Shown here piece by piece: positions 16,559 through 25,082 of a stretch of 27,024 nt of DNA. The stretch spans positions 10,158 through 37,181 of the forward strand of contig DTSY01000049.1 of NCBI GenBank assembly GCA_012965075.1, given 5' to 3'. The notes under the pieces are model-generated. The model was not told the origin of the DNA. It made no database searches and saw only the letters and a list, made by a program, of their open reading frames with translations. The position numbers and the translations under genes are program-made. The stretch's first letter is position 1. Every line of letters begins with the position of its first letter. The stretch is from Gammaproteobacteria bacterium (lineage in GTDB: Bacteria; Pseudomonadota; Gammaproteobacteria; Magnimaribacterales; Magnimaribacteraceae).

Positions 16559-17935
16559 CTGTAATTTTTGAAGTACCTCTTTGTTCTCTTGATCTTCCTC
16601 GGTCTCTAACATCTCTCCAATCTTAGTTAAAGTACGATCTATATTTAACCAGGGTCCTTTATCTGACAGCCTTTGAGTTAAAAAAGAATTATATTTTTGG
16701 AGGGAATGATCAGAGATTCCTTCAACTGAATTTGCGCAAACAAGTCTTTCAGCTAACTCTCTATATCTTGAATCTTCAAAACCTTCAATTAATTTATGCC
16801 TTTCTTCCCAAGGCGTAGAGTGAAATCTTTCCATCCAAAGTTCGTCTTCTCCAGATGGAAAGCCTGTATAAACAGCCTGTTCTACAAACTTTGGTGGTGG
16901 ATATTGAATTTGATTATTGGTTAATAACTCACTAATTCTAGTTTGTAACTGAGTGTTATTCCTGATTTTGATTGCCCTCTCCTCTAATTGTTCAAAAGGA
17001 ATATCTAATGTGTCATGGATTGAAGGTATTTCCAGAGAATTTATTAAGGGTAAGCTCTTATTAATTCTTACTTTTCTAATGCCTGTACCGGCGTTAGATA
17101 TCTGTTCCAGTAATTCTGGATCAGATAGTTCATTTAAAGCATCAGGATCAAAATATAGATCAGCTACAGCTACTTCATTCTGCATTTTTTGGTTTTGACC
17201 ACAAAAGGTTACAGGATAAGTAAATTTCTTTTTTCTTATGACTTCACCAATCATAGCAAATGGCTCTGATTGAATTAATCTAAGATTCCCGTCTTTAGAA
17301 GATCCTCTTAATGAAGCATTCCAAGCTTCTGGTGCTCTTTCGGCTACAAGTCTAGATAAGTTAACCATCAAGTAGCAATCCGCTACGGCATCATGCGCAT
17401 TAAGAGAAGAAATATTATTAGCTTCGGCCCAATCAGTGAGTTTCAAACTAATTTCATTTTCATCATTCTTAGGTATAACAAGTGAATTAGGGAAAAAATT
17501 AGCAATTATTTGGAATGTGTACATCAAGTCTAGTCTTGAAGCGCCACCTGTATTAGTTATGTAAGGAGGGAGCAAGCACCAATAGAATTGTCTTCTAAAT
17601 AATTCTTCATCAAACCTATGTCCGTTATAAGTAATAAAAATAGGATTTTTTTCTAAGGACCAATTCAACCAATCTTCTCTTAGTTTTAGCATCATTTCAT
17701 AATGAGAAGGACTTTCTTCGTCAAGACACTCAATCTTTTTATGAATAAGAAACGCCTCAGGGCTGGGAACAATCCAAGGCAAAAGTTTAGAAAATAAATT
17801 GTGCTCCTTTTCTACTACTAAATCCTCATCGGTTAACAGTGAACCTACTTGAATAATTTGTGAAAAATTTATATCTAATCCAGTAGTTTCAGTATCAGTA
17901 AAGATATAACAGGTATCAGAGTTTAGTTGAGTCAC
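16532..17935 (-). CDS. sbcB: Exodeoxyribonuclease I
   Basis: A 3'-5' single-strand DNA exonuclease of the DEDDh family, 467 aa (475 in E. coli), acting in recombination and mismatch repair. The first catalytic acidic pair is in FTDTETTGLD (D14, E16). The second is in TYNGHRFDEELFRRQFY, and the third is NAHDAVAD with the general-base His and the last Asp. Downstream parts match the SH3-like and helical extensions of ExoI (KKKFTYPVTFCGQN, FPSGEDELWMERFHSTPWEER, RYRELAERLVCAN). The gene stands alone between the convergent csiV-like gene and the upstream nfuA, separated from nfuA by 33 bases, so cotranscription with nfuA is possible. Confidence 0.95.
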   Translation of the reverse strand: MTQLNSDTCYIFTDTETTGLDINFSQIIQVGSLLTDEDLVVEKEHNLFSKLLPWIVPSPEAFLIHKKIECLDEESPSHYEMMLKLREDWLNWSLEKNPIFITYNGHRFDEELFRRQFYWCLLPPYITNTGGASRLDLMYTFQIIANFFPNSLVIPKNDENEISLKLTDWAEANNISSLNAHDAVADCYLMVNLSRLVAERAPEAWNASLRGSSKDGNLRLIQSEPFAMIGEVIRKKKFTYPVTFCGQNQKMQNEVAVADLYFDPDALNELSDPELLEQISNAGTGIRKVRINKSLPLINSLEIPSIHDTLDIPFEQLEERAIKIRNNTQLQTRISELLTNNQIQYPPPKFVEQAVYTGFPSGEDELWMERFHSTPWEERHKLIEGFEDSRYRELAERLVCANSVEGISDHSLQKYNSFLTQRLSDKGPWLNIDRTLTKIGEMLETEEDQENKEVLQKLQKKLKKITF

Positions 17936-17968
17936 AACTTAGTTATAAACTGTAAGATTGATTAGTTA

Positions 17969-18556
17969 TTATTTGTAATAAGCGTTTTCTCTGTAACTAT
18001 GGTCAGTTGCATCAGTAATGCCTTTAAGTTCTGGAATTTCCTCAATTAGTGTCTTTTCTACTCCATCCTTGAGCGTTACATCTACCATTCCGCAACCTTG
18101 GCACCCTCCTCCAAACTGAAGAACTGCCATTTCTTTATTAATAATTTCTACCAATGATACTTCGCCTCCATGAGATGCCAAGCTTGGGTTAATTTCAGTA
18201 TAAAGAAGGTAATTAACCCTTTCTTCTAGAGAGGCATCTTCTCCTATGCTAGGAACTTTAGCATTGGGAGCTTTTATAGTAAGCGTACCCCCAAATTTAT
18301 CTGGAGAATAGTCCACAACAGAATCTTCAATAAATGATATTGATTTCTTATCTAAATAAAGTAAAAAACAGTAATCTTTGCTAATTTCATATTCACTTTT
18401 ATCATCGTCTTCCTTGCAATAAGCTATGCAAGTTTCAGCTCTTGGTGATCCTGGTTCACTTACAAAAACTTTAACACCTATAGTATCTGAATCTTGTTTT
18501 TGCAAAAGTTCATCTAGATACTTTTCTGCTGATTTTGTTATTTGTATAGAAGCCAT
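17969..18556 (-). CDS. nfuA: Fe-S biogenesis protein NfuA
   Basis: A 195-aa iron-sulfur carrier (191 in E. coli). The N-terminal two thirds is the degenerate A-type scaffold domain (SAEKYLDELL through SPDKFGGTLTIKAPNAK). The C-terminal Nfu domain holds the cluster ligands in GGCQGCGMVDVTLKDGVE (C152 and C155, CxxC), then EIPELKGITDATDH. It would hold a 4Fe-4S cluster shared between two subunits and pass it to apoproteins. Many cluster enzymes nearby (NqrF, NqrD/E, ETF-QO) are potential beneficiaries. It is transcribed divergently from metH across 53 bases. Confidence 0.96.
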   Translation of the reverse strand: MASIQITKSAEKYLDELLQKQDSDTIGVKVFVSEPGSPRAETCIAYCKEDDDKSEYEISKDYCFLLYLDKKSISFIEDSVVDYSPDKFGGTLTIKAPNAKVPSIGEDASLEERVNYLLYTEINPSLASHGGEVSLVEIINKEMAVLQFGGGCQGCGMVDVTLKDGVEKTLIEEIPELKGITDATDHSYRENAYYK

Positions 18557-18564
18557 AAATACAT

Positions 18565-18572
18565 TTTATAAT
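18565..18572. promoter_or_regulatory. Possible overlapping -10 boxes for nfuA and metH
   Basis: The 53-base nfuA/metH gap contains TTTATAAT. Read on the plus strand it gives TATAAT (18567-18572), 38 bases before the metH ATG. On the minus strand it gives TATAAA (18570-18565), 9 bases before the nfuA ATG. No convincing -35 is seen for either: TTGTAT at 18542-18547 would need a 19-base spacer. The gap is far too short for a cobalamin riboswitch. Confidence 0.3.
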
Positions 18573-18609
18573 TAAAACACTTACAATTCACTTTAATGAC
18601 CTAAAAATT

Positions 18610-21600
18610 ATGGAAGTAGCTGAATTTCAAAAGAAATTAAGAGAAAAAATTTTAGTTATGGATGGTGCCATGGGCACTGAAATACAGTCTAAGAAACTTT
18701 CAGAAGAAGACTTTAGGGGCAATTTATTTAAAGATTACTCTAAAGATCTAAAAGGCAATAATGATCTTCTTAATCTAACTCAACCTGAAGTAATAAAAGA
18801 AATCCATAAATCTTTCTTGAATAAAGGATCTGATTTTATTCAAACAAACACTTTCAATTCCAGTTCCATTTCACAGAATGACTACGGTTTGGCGGAAAGA
18901 GCTTACGAATTGAATTTTAATGGAGCTAGGATAGCCAAAGAGATTATCAAAGAATTAAAAGCTAACGCTTGGGTAATTGGATCTATTGGACCAACTAATA
19001 CTACTGCTTCCATGTCTCCAGATGTAACTGACCCATCAAAAAGAAATATTCTTTTTGATCAACTAGTTAATTCTTATAAAGAGTGCATAGAAGGATTAAT
19101 AGACGGAGGTGTAGATTTTTTAATGTTCGAAACAATTTTTGATACCTTAAATGCAAAAGCTGGTATCTATGCTTATATTGATAAATGCATAGAAATTGGA
19201 AAAGAAGTACCTTTAATGATTTCAGGAACTATAACAGATAACTCTGGGAGAACTTTGTCAGGGCAAACCCCTGAAGCCTTTTGGACATCTATTAAGCATG
19301 CTAATCCTTTTTCTGTTGGTTTTAATTGTGCTTTAGGAGCTGAGCAACTTAGGCCTCATTTAGTTTCTTTAAATAAATCCTCAGATGTGCCTACAAGCTT
19401 GCACCCTAATGCTGGCCTTCCTAATGAAATGGGGGAATACGATGAGACCCCTTCTCATATGGCTAAGGTAATAAAGGAAATGGCAGAAAATGGGCTTTTA
19501 AATATTGTAGGCGGATGTTGTGGCACAACCCCTGAGCATATCGAAGCTATTAAAGACGCAGTAGAGGGAATAAAACCAAGAAAATTAACTACACACAAGC
19601 AACAAAGTACATTTAGTGGTTTAGAACATTTAGTTATTACTGATGATTCACTTTTTGTAAATATCGGAGAAAGAACTAATGTCACGGGATCAACTAAATT
19701 CGCTAAGTTAATCAAAGAAAAAAATTATTCAGAAGCTTTAGAAGTAGCTAAAGACCAAGTTTCATCAGGTGCTCAAATCATTGATGTAAACATGGACGAA
19801 GGAATGCTTGATTCTTTAGAAGAAATGGACCTCTTCCTAAAACTTGTTGCTACTGAACCAGATATCTCAAAAGTTCCTATTATGATTGATTCTTCAAAGT
19901 GGGAAGTGATTGAGGCTGGTTTAAAGGTTATTCAAGGTAAATCTATAGTCAACTCCATTAGCCTGAAAGAAGGTGAAGAAGAATTTATCAGAGTTGCCAA
20001 ATCATGTCTTAATTATGGAGCAGCAGTAATAGTAATGGCCTTTGATGAGAAAGGACAGGCTGATTCATTAGTAAGAAAAAAAGAAATTTGTAAAAGATCA
20101 TACGACCTTCTTACTAACAAAGTGAAGTTTCCACCAGAAGATATAATCTTTGATCCTAATGTTTTTGCCGTAGCTACTGGACTTGAAGAACATAGAAATT
20201 TTGCTAATGATTTTTTTGATGCTTGCGTCTATATAAAGAAAGAATTCCCTTTAACTAATATTTCAGGCGGAATAAGCAATGTTTCTTTTTCTTTTAGAGG
20301 AAATAATGCTGTTAGAAATGCAATGCATTCAGTATTTCTATTCCATGCCATTAAGAGCGGCCTCACAATGGGCATAGTAAATGCGGGTCAACTAGCAGTG
20401 TATGAAGATATAGACCCCGAACTAAAAGTGTTAGTTGAAGATGTGATTCTGAATAGAAGAGAAGATGCAACAGAAAGATTAGTGGATGAGGCAACTAAAT
20501 TTCTTCAAGATCAATCTACTGCCACCAAAGACGAAGAATGGAGGAATTTGAAAGTTAGTGAAAGAATTAATCATTCTTTAGTTAAAGGGATTAATAAATA
20601 CATTATTGAAGATGTAGAAGAATTAAGGTTGGAATCAGATTCTCCTGTAGAAGTAATTGAAGGCCCCTTAATGGACGGAATGAATGTGGTGGGTGATCTG
20701 TTTGGAGAAGGAAAAATGTTTCTTCCTCAGGTCGTTAAAAGTGCAAGGGTTATGAAGGAAGCTGTTTCCTACCTTATTCCTTATTTAGAAGAAGAAAAAG
20801 AAGGTGGTATTAGCTCTAATGGAAAGATTGTAATGGCTACTGTGAAGGGCGACGTTCATGATATTGGAAAAAATATAGTTGGTGTGGTTCTTCAATGTAA
20901 CAACTATGAGATTTTAGATTTGGGAGTCATGGTTCCTGCAGAACAAATTATTGAAACTGCTGTTAAAGAGAAAGCTGATTTAATAGGTTTAAGTGGATTA
21001 ATAACCCCCTCACTGGATGAAATGATTAATGTTGTCCAAGAATTAAGTAGGAGGAAAATTAATATACCAGTACTGATTGGAGGAGCCACAACTTCTAAAG
21101 CACATACAGCTTTAAAAATAGAACCAAATTACAAAACGGGCCTTGCTACACATGTGTTAGATGCTTCAAGAAGTGTTGGAGTTGTACAAAAATTATTAAG
21201 TAAAAAAAATAAAAAGTCGTATACAGAAGAAATAAGAAAGGACTATGTTATTACTAGAGAAAGGTTGGCAAATAAAAGTTCACCTAATCTTTTATCTTTG
21301 GAAGGGGCAAACAAAAATAAACTCAATATAAACTGGAAAAAATCTAAACCAGTAAAGCCGTCTTTTTTGGGGGTACAAGAATTAAATCCAGTTCCTGTTA
21401 ATGTGTTGAGATCATATATAGATTGGACTCCTTTTTTTAAAACTTGGAGTCTTGCTGGAAGTTACCCAAAAATTCTAAAAGATAAAGTTGTGGGAGAAGC
21501 CGCAACACAGTTATTCAGGGATGCAAATAAAATGTTGGATGAATTAGAAAAGTCTAAAATTATTAAAAACAAATCAGTTATAGGCTTTTGGCCAGCTTCT

Positions 21601-22263
21601 CAAGATAAGAATAATGAAGTTAAAGTCTATAAAAATGAAAAAAGAGGAGAACATATAACTACCTTAAATTTTCCAAGGCAACAGAGAATTCAAGGAAAAG
21701 GAAATCCTAATCTTTCTCTTTCTGATTTTATTGCTCCAGAAGGCACAGACACTAAAGACTATATAGGTGCCTTTGCAGTAACTTCAGGAATAGGAGTTGC
21801 AGAAGCTTGTGCAGAATATGAAAATAATAACGATGACTACTCTTCAATAATGCTTAAAGCAATAGCGGATAGACTAGCTGAATCTCTTGCTGAATATGTC
21901 CATGAAAAAGTAAGAAAGGACTACTGGGGTTATTCAAAAGATGAGAAATTAACTCAAGAAGCACTAATAAAAGAAAAATATATAGGAATAAGACCAGCTC
22001 CTGGATATCCTGCGTGCCCTGATCATTCTGAAAAAGTTAAACTCTTTTCTTTACTAAACGCTAAAGAAAAAGCGAATATTTATTTAACAGAGAATTTCGC
22101 GATGTTGCCCGCAGCTTCTATAAGTGGTTGGTATTTCTCTAATAGTGAAAGTAAATACTTTGGGTTAGGCAAAATAACTGAGGATCAAATTAAAAATATT
22201 TCTTCTAATAGAGAAGAGGATATAAAGCTTACTAAAAAATATTACAGTACTAACCTTGAATAA
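18610..22263 (+). CDS. metH: Cobalamin-dependent methionine synthase
   Basis: Transfers a methyl group from 5-methyltetrahydrofolate to homocysteine through cobalamin, in the cytosol. It is full length at 1217 aa (1227 in E. coli) with all four modules. The homocysteine domain has zinc ligands C240 (GFNCALGAEQ) and C303/C304 (GGCCGTTPEH). The folate domain spans about 345-610 (NIGERTNVTGS, MIDSSKWEV, GGISNVSFSFRG). The B12 cap and Rossmann domain contain DVHDIGKN (748-755) with His750 as lower cobalt ligand, then GLSGLITPSLDEM and IGGATTSKAHTA. The reactivation domain contains RPAPGYPACPDH (1128-1139). The start ATG is the first in frame and the N-terminus matches the family. The 3' end overlaps trmA by 8 nt. 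Activity requires B12, and no B12 synthesis gene or independent MetE is seen in this window. Confidence 0.98.
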   Translation: MEVAEFQKKLREKILVMDGAMGTEIQSKKLSEEDFRGNLFKDYSKDLKGNNDLLNLTQPEVIKEIHKSFLNKGSDFIQTNTFNSSSISQNDYGLAERAYELNFNGARIAKEIIKELKANAWVIGSIGPTNTTASMSPDVTDPSKRNILFDQLVNSYKECIEGLIDGGVDFLMFETIFDTLNAKAGIYAYIDKCIEIGKEVPLMISGTITDNSGRTLSGQTPEAFWTSIKHANPFSVGFNCALGAEQLRPHLVSLNKSSDVPTSLHPNAGLPNEMGEYDETPSHMAKVIKEMAENGLLNIVGGCCGTTPEHIEAIKDAVEGIKPRKLTTHKQQSTFSGLEHLVITDDSLFVNIGERTNVTGSTKFAKLIKEKNYSEALEVAKDQVSSGAQIIDVNMDEGMLDSLEEMDLFLKLVATEPDISKVPIMIDSSKWEVIEAGLKVIQGKSIVNSISLKEGEEEFIRVAKSCLNYGAAVIVMAFDEKGQADSLVRKKEICKRSYDLLTNKVKFPPEDIIFDPNVFAVATGLEEHRNFANDFFDACVYIKKEFPLTNISGGISNVSFSFRGNNAVRNAMHSVFLFHAIKSGLTMGIVNAGQLAVYEDIDPELKVLVEDVILNRREDATERLVDEATKFLQDQSTATKDEEWRNLKVSERINHSLVKGINKYIIEDVEELRLESDSPVEVIEGPLMDGMNVVGDLFGEGKMFLPQVVKSARVMKEAVSYLIPYLEEEKEGGISSNGKIVMATVKGDVHDIGKNIVGVVLQCNNYEILDLGVMVPAEQIIETAVKEKADLIGLSGLITPSLDEMINVVQELSRRKINIPVLIGGATTSKAHTALKIEPNYKTGLATHVLDASRSVGVVQKLLSKKNKKSYTEEIRKDYVITRERLANKSSPNLLSLEGANKNKLNINWKKSKPVKPSFLGVQELNPVPVNVLRSYIDWTPFFKTWSLAGSYPKILKDKVVGEAATQLFRDANKMLDELEKSKIIKNKSVIGFWPASQDKNNEVKVYKNEKRGEHITTLNFPRQQRIQGKGNPNLSLSDFIAPEGTDTKDYIGAFAVTSGIGVAEACAEYENNNDDYSSIMLKAIADRLAESLAEYVHEKVRKDYWGYSKDEKLTQEALIKEKYIGIRPAPGYPACPDHSEKVKLFSLLNAKEKANIYLTENFAMLPAASISGWYFSNSESKYFGLGKITEDQIKNISSNREEDIKLTKKYYSTNLE

Positions 22264-23332
22264 AAATGAAGATCTATATGCCCTTCAGTTAAAACGAAAA
22301 CGAGATTTATTTTTATCTTTTTTCTCTGAATTTACTAAAGACTTAGATTATTTTTCTTCTCCTATTTCTAATTTTCGAACTAGAGCAGAGCTAGGGGTTC
22401 ATGTAAATGACTCTATTAACTTCACTATGGTTAAAAATAATAAAAAAATCTTTATAAATACTCTTAAAATTTGTGATGAGAAAATTAACAACATTATTAA
22501 TCTGCTAAAAAAGTACGTAACTGATAAGGAATCTATCAAAGAAAAACTATTTCAAGCTGAGATACAAGTCGCAAGAAATGGAGAGGGAATGGTATCCCTG
22601 ATATACCATAAATCTTTAGACACAAATTGGATTGAAGATGCTCAAAACTTAAGTTCAAAAATTGGTGTATCAATCATTGGAAGGAGCAAAAAACAAAAGT
22701 TAGTTATAGGTAAAGATTTTGTTACTGAAACTTATAAGGTTAAAGACCAAACAATTGAAATTGATTTGTATGAACAATGTTTTAGTCAAACTAACCCTTA
22801 TATTTGTGACCAAATGCTTTCATGGGTTCATGAAAGAGAAGATCCAAGCTCTCATGTAACCGAACTTCATTGCGGAATAGGAACATTCACTGCCCTCCTC
22901 TCAAATATATTTTCTAAAGTTCTTGCCACTGAAAATAGCAGACCCAGCATCAAAGCTTTAAAGAAAAACTTAGAAAATAATTTTATTACAAATGTACAAT
23001 TTGCCCGAATGTCAGGATTAGAAACTTTAGAAGCATTAAATAAAGTACGGGTCTTTAATAGACTAAAGCATGTTAATTTAAAAAGTTTAAAAAAAGATGT
23101 TCTTTTTTTAGATCCTCCAAAATCTGGTTTAGATTCATTATCACTAGACTTAATTAAACAACTTAACTTTAAAGAGATTATCTATCTGTCTTGTGGTTTT
23201 CCATCTTTAAAATCTAATATAAATAATCTACTTTCAGATTACTACATTGAAAAAGCAGCCTTTTTTGATCAGTTCCCTTTTACTGACCATTTAGAGACAG
23301 GGGTAATTTTAAAAAAAAGAGTTACAACTTAG
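22256..23332 (+). CDS. trmA: tRNA (uracil-5-)-methyltransferase TrmA
   Basis: Forms m5U54 in the T-loop of tRNA using SAM; 358 aa (366 in E. coli). Family motifs are FRTRAELGVHV (40-50), SLIYHK (114-119), the SAM-binding region TELHCGIGTFT (202-212), DPPKSGLD (286-293), catalytic C313 in YLSCGFPS, and E347 in FDQFPFTDHLETGV. Two motifs deviate: SCG instead of SCN after the catalytic Cys, and CGIGTF where E. coli has CGNGNF. The start is TTG at 22256, overlapping the metH stop (TTGAATAA). No ATG is in frame nearby, and starting here gives a normal N-terminus. The 3' end overlaps the convergent etfA by 11 bases. Confidence 0.93.
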   Translation: MNKNEDLYALQLKRKRDLFLSFFSEFTKDLDYFSSPISNFRTRAELGVHVNDSINFTMVKNNKKIFINTLKICDEKINNIINLLKKYVTDKESIKEKLFQAEIQVARNGEGMVSLIYHKSLDTNWIEDAQNLSSKIGVSIIGRSKKQKLVIGKDFVTETYKVKDQTIEIDLYEQCFSQTNPYICDQMLSWVHEREDPSSHVTELHCGIGTFTALLSNIFSKVLATENSRPSIKALKKNLENNFITNVQFARMSGLETLEALNKVRVFNRLKHVNLKSLKKDVLFLDPPKSGLDSLSLDLIKQLNFKEIIYLSCGFPSLKSNINNLLSDYYIEKAAFFDQFPFTDHLETGVILKKRVTT

Positions 23333-24251
23333 CTTCTAGTTCAGGCAAAGCATCAAATAAATCTGCAACCAAACCATAGTCAGCTACTTGGAATATAGGC
23401 GCATCTCCATCCTTATTTATAGCAACAATTACCTTGCTGTCTTTCATACCTGCTAAATGTTGGATTGCACCTGAAATTCCTACAGCTATGTACAAATTAG
23501 GCGCCACGATTTTACCTGTTTGGCCTACTTGCATATCATTAGGTACAAAGCCTGAATCTACTGCAGCTCTAGATGCTCCAATGGCAGCACCAAGTTTGTC
23601 TGCTATTCCTTCAAGTAACCTAAAATTCTCCCCGTTTTGCATTCCGCGTCCGCCTGAAATAACTATATCTGCTGAAGTTAATTCAGGCCGATCTGATTTA
23701 GCTAATTCTTCACTTACAAAACTTGAAATGCCCAGATTAGAATCCTCATCTAAGTTTTCTTTGGTAGCAGATCCTCCTTGGTCTTCACAATCATCAAATC
23801 CAGTAGTTCTAACGGTAATTACTTTTATAGGATCTGAACTCTTAACTGTTGCTATGCAATTCCCTGCATAGATTGGTCTTTCAAAAGTATCTTCAGAAAG
23901 TACTGAAATTATTTCTGAGATTTGCGATACATCCAACAAAGCAGCAACTCTTGGCATAAAATTCTTTCCGTTGCTAGTAGCTGCAGCAAGAATGTGTGAA
24001 TAATCTTTCCCTATTTCAGAAACCAATAAACCAATGTTCTCAGCTAGAAAATTTTTGTAAGACTCGCTATCTGAAACTATAACCTTGCGAATATCAGGAA
24101 TCGAACAGGCCTGATCAGCAACCGTTTCGCATGAAAAACCAGCTATCAGTAAATCTATTTCTGTACCGATTTCTTTAGCCGCAGTAATAGTATTTAAGGT
24201 AGCTACTTTTAACTCTTCATTATCGTGTTCTGCTATTACTAATATGCTCAT
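23322..24251 (-). CDS. etfA: Electron transfer flavoprotein alpha subunit
   Basis: A 309-aa subunit that binds the redox FAD of ETF and relays electrons from acyl-CoA dehydrogenases and similar flavoproteins to ETF-QO. The variable N-terminal domain (1-185) is followed by the conserved FAD domain: SGGRGMQNGENFRLL (199-213), GASRAAVDSGFVPNDMQVGQ (225-244), TGKIVAPNLYIAVGISG and AIQHLAGMKDSKVIVAINKD (262-281). The start overlaps the etfB stop as ATGA (4 nt), the standard coupled arrangement. The last 11 bases overlap the end of trmA on the other strand. Confidence 0.98.
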   Translation of the reverse strand: MSILVIAEHDNEELKVATLNTITAAKEIGTEIDLLIAGFSCETVADQACSIPDIRKVIVSDSESYKNFLAENIGLLVSEIGKDYSHILAAATSNGKNFMPRVAALLDVSQISEIISVLSEDTFERPIYAGNCIATVKSSDPIKVITVRTTGFDDCEDQGGSATKENLDEDSNLGISSFVSEELAKSDRPELTSADIVISGGRGMQNGENFRLLEGIADKLGAAIGASRAAVDSGFVPNDMQVGQTGKIVAPNLYIAVGISGAIQHLAGMKDSKVIVAINKDGDAPIFQVADYGLVADLFDALPELEAKL

Positions 24252-25000
24252 GTAATCACCTTGGCTTCATTTTTCAGTTTATCAATCAATTCATCAACGC
24301 TCTCCACTATAACTCCCGCTGCTCTCTCAGGGGGTGGAGAAACTTTTAATATCTCTGTCCTGGGAGAAGCATCAACACCTAATTCTTCTGGGGTCAACGT
24401 ATCTAAAGGTTTCTTTTTTGCTTTCATAATGTTGGGTAATGAAGCATATCTTGGTTCGTTTAACCTTAAGTCTGTTGTAACCACGGCAGGAAGATTTAGG
24501 GAGACAGTTTGCAGCCCTCCATCTACCTCTCTCGTAACACTTATCTTTCCTTCACCAATTTTTATTTCTGACGCAAAGGTTCCCTGCGGATAAGAAAGTA
24601 AAGAAGCTAACATTTGACCCGTTTGATTTGAGTCATCATCAATGGCTTGTTTGCCTAAAATGATCAAATCTGGCTGTTCTTTTTCAGCAACTGATTTTAA
24701 TAACTTTGCCACTCCTAAAGGTTCAACTTCTAACTCTGTTTCAACTAAGATAGCCCGATCTGCACCTAGAGCTAAAGCAGTTCTTAACTGTTCTTGACAA
24801 GCAGTAGTTCCAATTGAGACTGCAATTATTTCTTGGGCTGTTCCGGCCTCTTTAAGCCTTATAGCTTCTTCCACTGCTATCTCACAAAAGGGGTTTATGG
24901 CCATCTTAACATTGGCTAAATCTGGGCCTGTCTCATCTGATTTAGCCCTAACTTTAACGTTATAATCAACAACTCGTTTTATTGGAACTAGAACCTTCAT
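24248..25000 (-). CDS. etfB: Electron transfer flavoprotein beta subunit
   Basis: A 250-aa partner of EtfA. It holds the structural AMP and docks on the dehydrogenases. Motifs are MKVLVPIKRVVDYNVKV (1-17), NPFCEIAVEEAIRLKE (36-51), LGADRAILVE, ILGKQAIDDDSNQTGQ (114-129) and the partner-recognition loop LNEPRYASLPNIMKAKKK (180-197). A good ribosome-binding site, AAAGGA, lies about 9 bases before the ATG at 25000. It is the first gene of the etfBA pair and is divergent from the gene for ETF-QO, the enzyme that reoxidises ETF. Confidence 0.98.
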   Translation of the reverse strand: MKVLVPIKRVVDYNVKVRAKSDETGPDLANVKMAINPFCEIAVEEAIRLKEAGTAQEIIAVSIGTTACQEQLRTALALGADRAILVETELEVEPLGVAKLLKSVAEKEQPDLIILGKQAIDDDSNQTGQMLASLLSYPQGTFASEIKIGEGKISVTREVDGGLQTVSLNLPAVVTTDLRLNEPRYASLPNIMKAKKKPLDTLTPEELGVDASPRTEILKVSPPPERAAGVIVESVDELIDKLKNEAKVIT

Positions 25001-25019
25001 GTATGCAAATCCTTTATAA

Positions 25020-25028
25020 TGGTATAAA
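25020..25028 (+). promoter_or_regulatory. Possible extended -10 promoter for ETF-QO
   Basis: TGGTATAAA on the plus strand is an extended -10 (TGn followed by TATAAA). A transcript starting near 25035 would have a leader of about 48 nt. A separate TATAAT at 25015-25020 overlaps the upstream side. Neither has a good -35, so the choice is uncertain. Confidence 0.4.
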
Positions 25029-25040
25029 AATAGAGCGGCT

Positions 25041-25069
25041 ATTCTATATCTGCTTAAACTAGCTTACAA
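25041..25069 (-). promoter_or_regulatory. Predicted promoter of etfBA
   Basis: Minus strand: TTGTAA (25069-25064), a 17-base spacer, then TAGAAT (25046-25041), matching the sigma-70 consensus at 4/6 and 5/6 positions. The bases after the -10 are AGCCGCTC, GC-rich like the other two minus-strand promoters in the window. The start is expected near 25034, giving a leader of about 34 nt. Confidence 0.6.
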
Positions 25070-25082
25070 ATAAAAGATACCT

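Noticed and set aside
18557..18609. Cobalamin riboswitch ahead of metH
   Set aside because: Only 53 bases separate nfuA and metH, far too little for the roughly 200-nt element, and no B12-box sequence was seen.
23290..23325. Run of eight T after etfA on the minus strand as an intrinsic terminator
   Set aside because: No stable hairpin precedes the T run, and it lies within the trmA coding sequence, where it encodes Lys codons.
23434..23871. 145-codon open frame on the plus strand opposite etfA
   Set aside because: It is the antisense shadow of the well-conserved etfA coding sequence, its translation resembles no family, and it has no promoter or ribosome-binding site of its own. The 110-codon frame opposite etfB (24261-24593) was rejected for the same reason.
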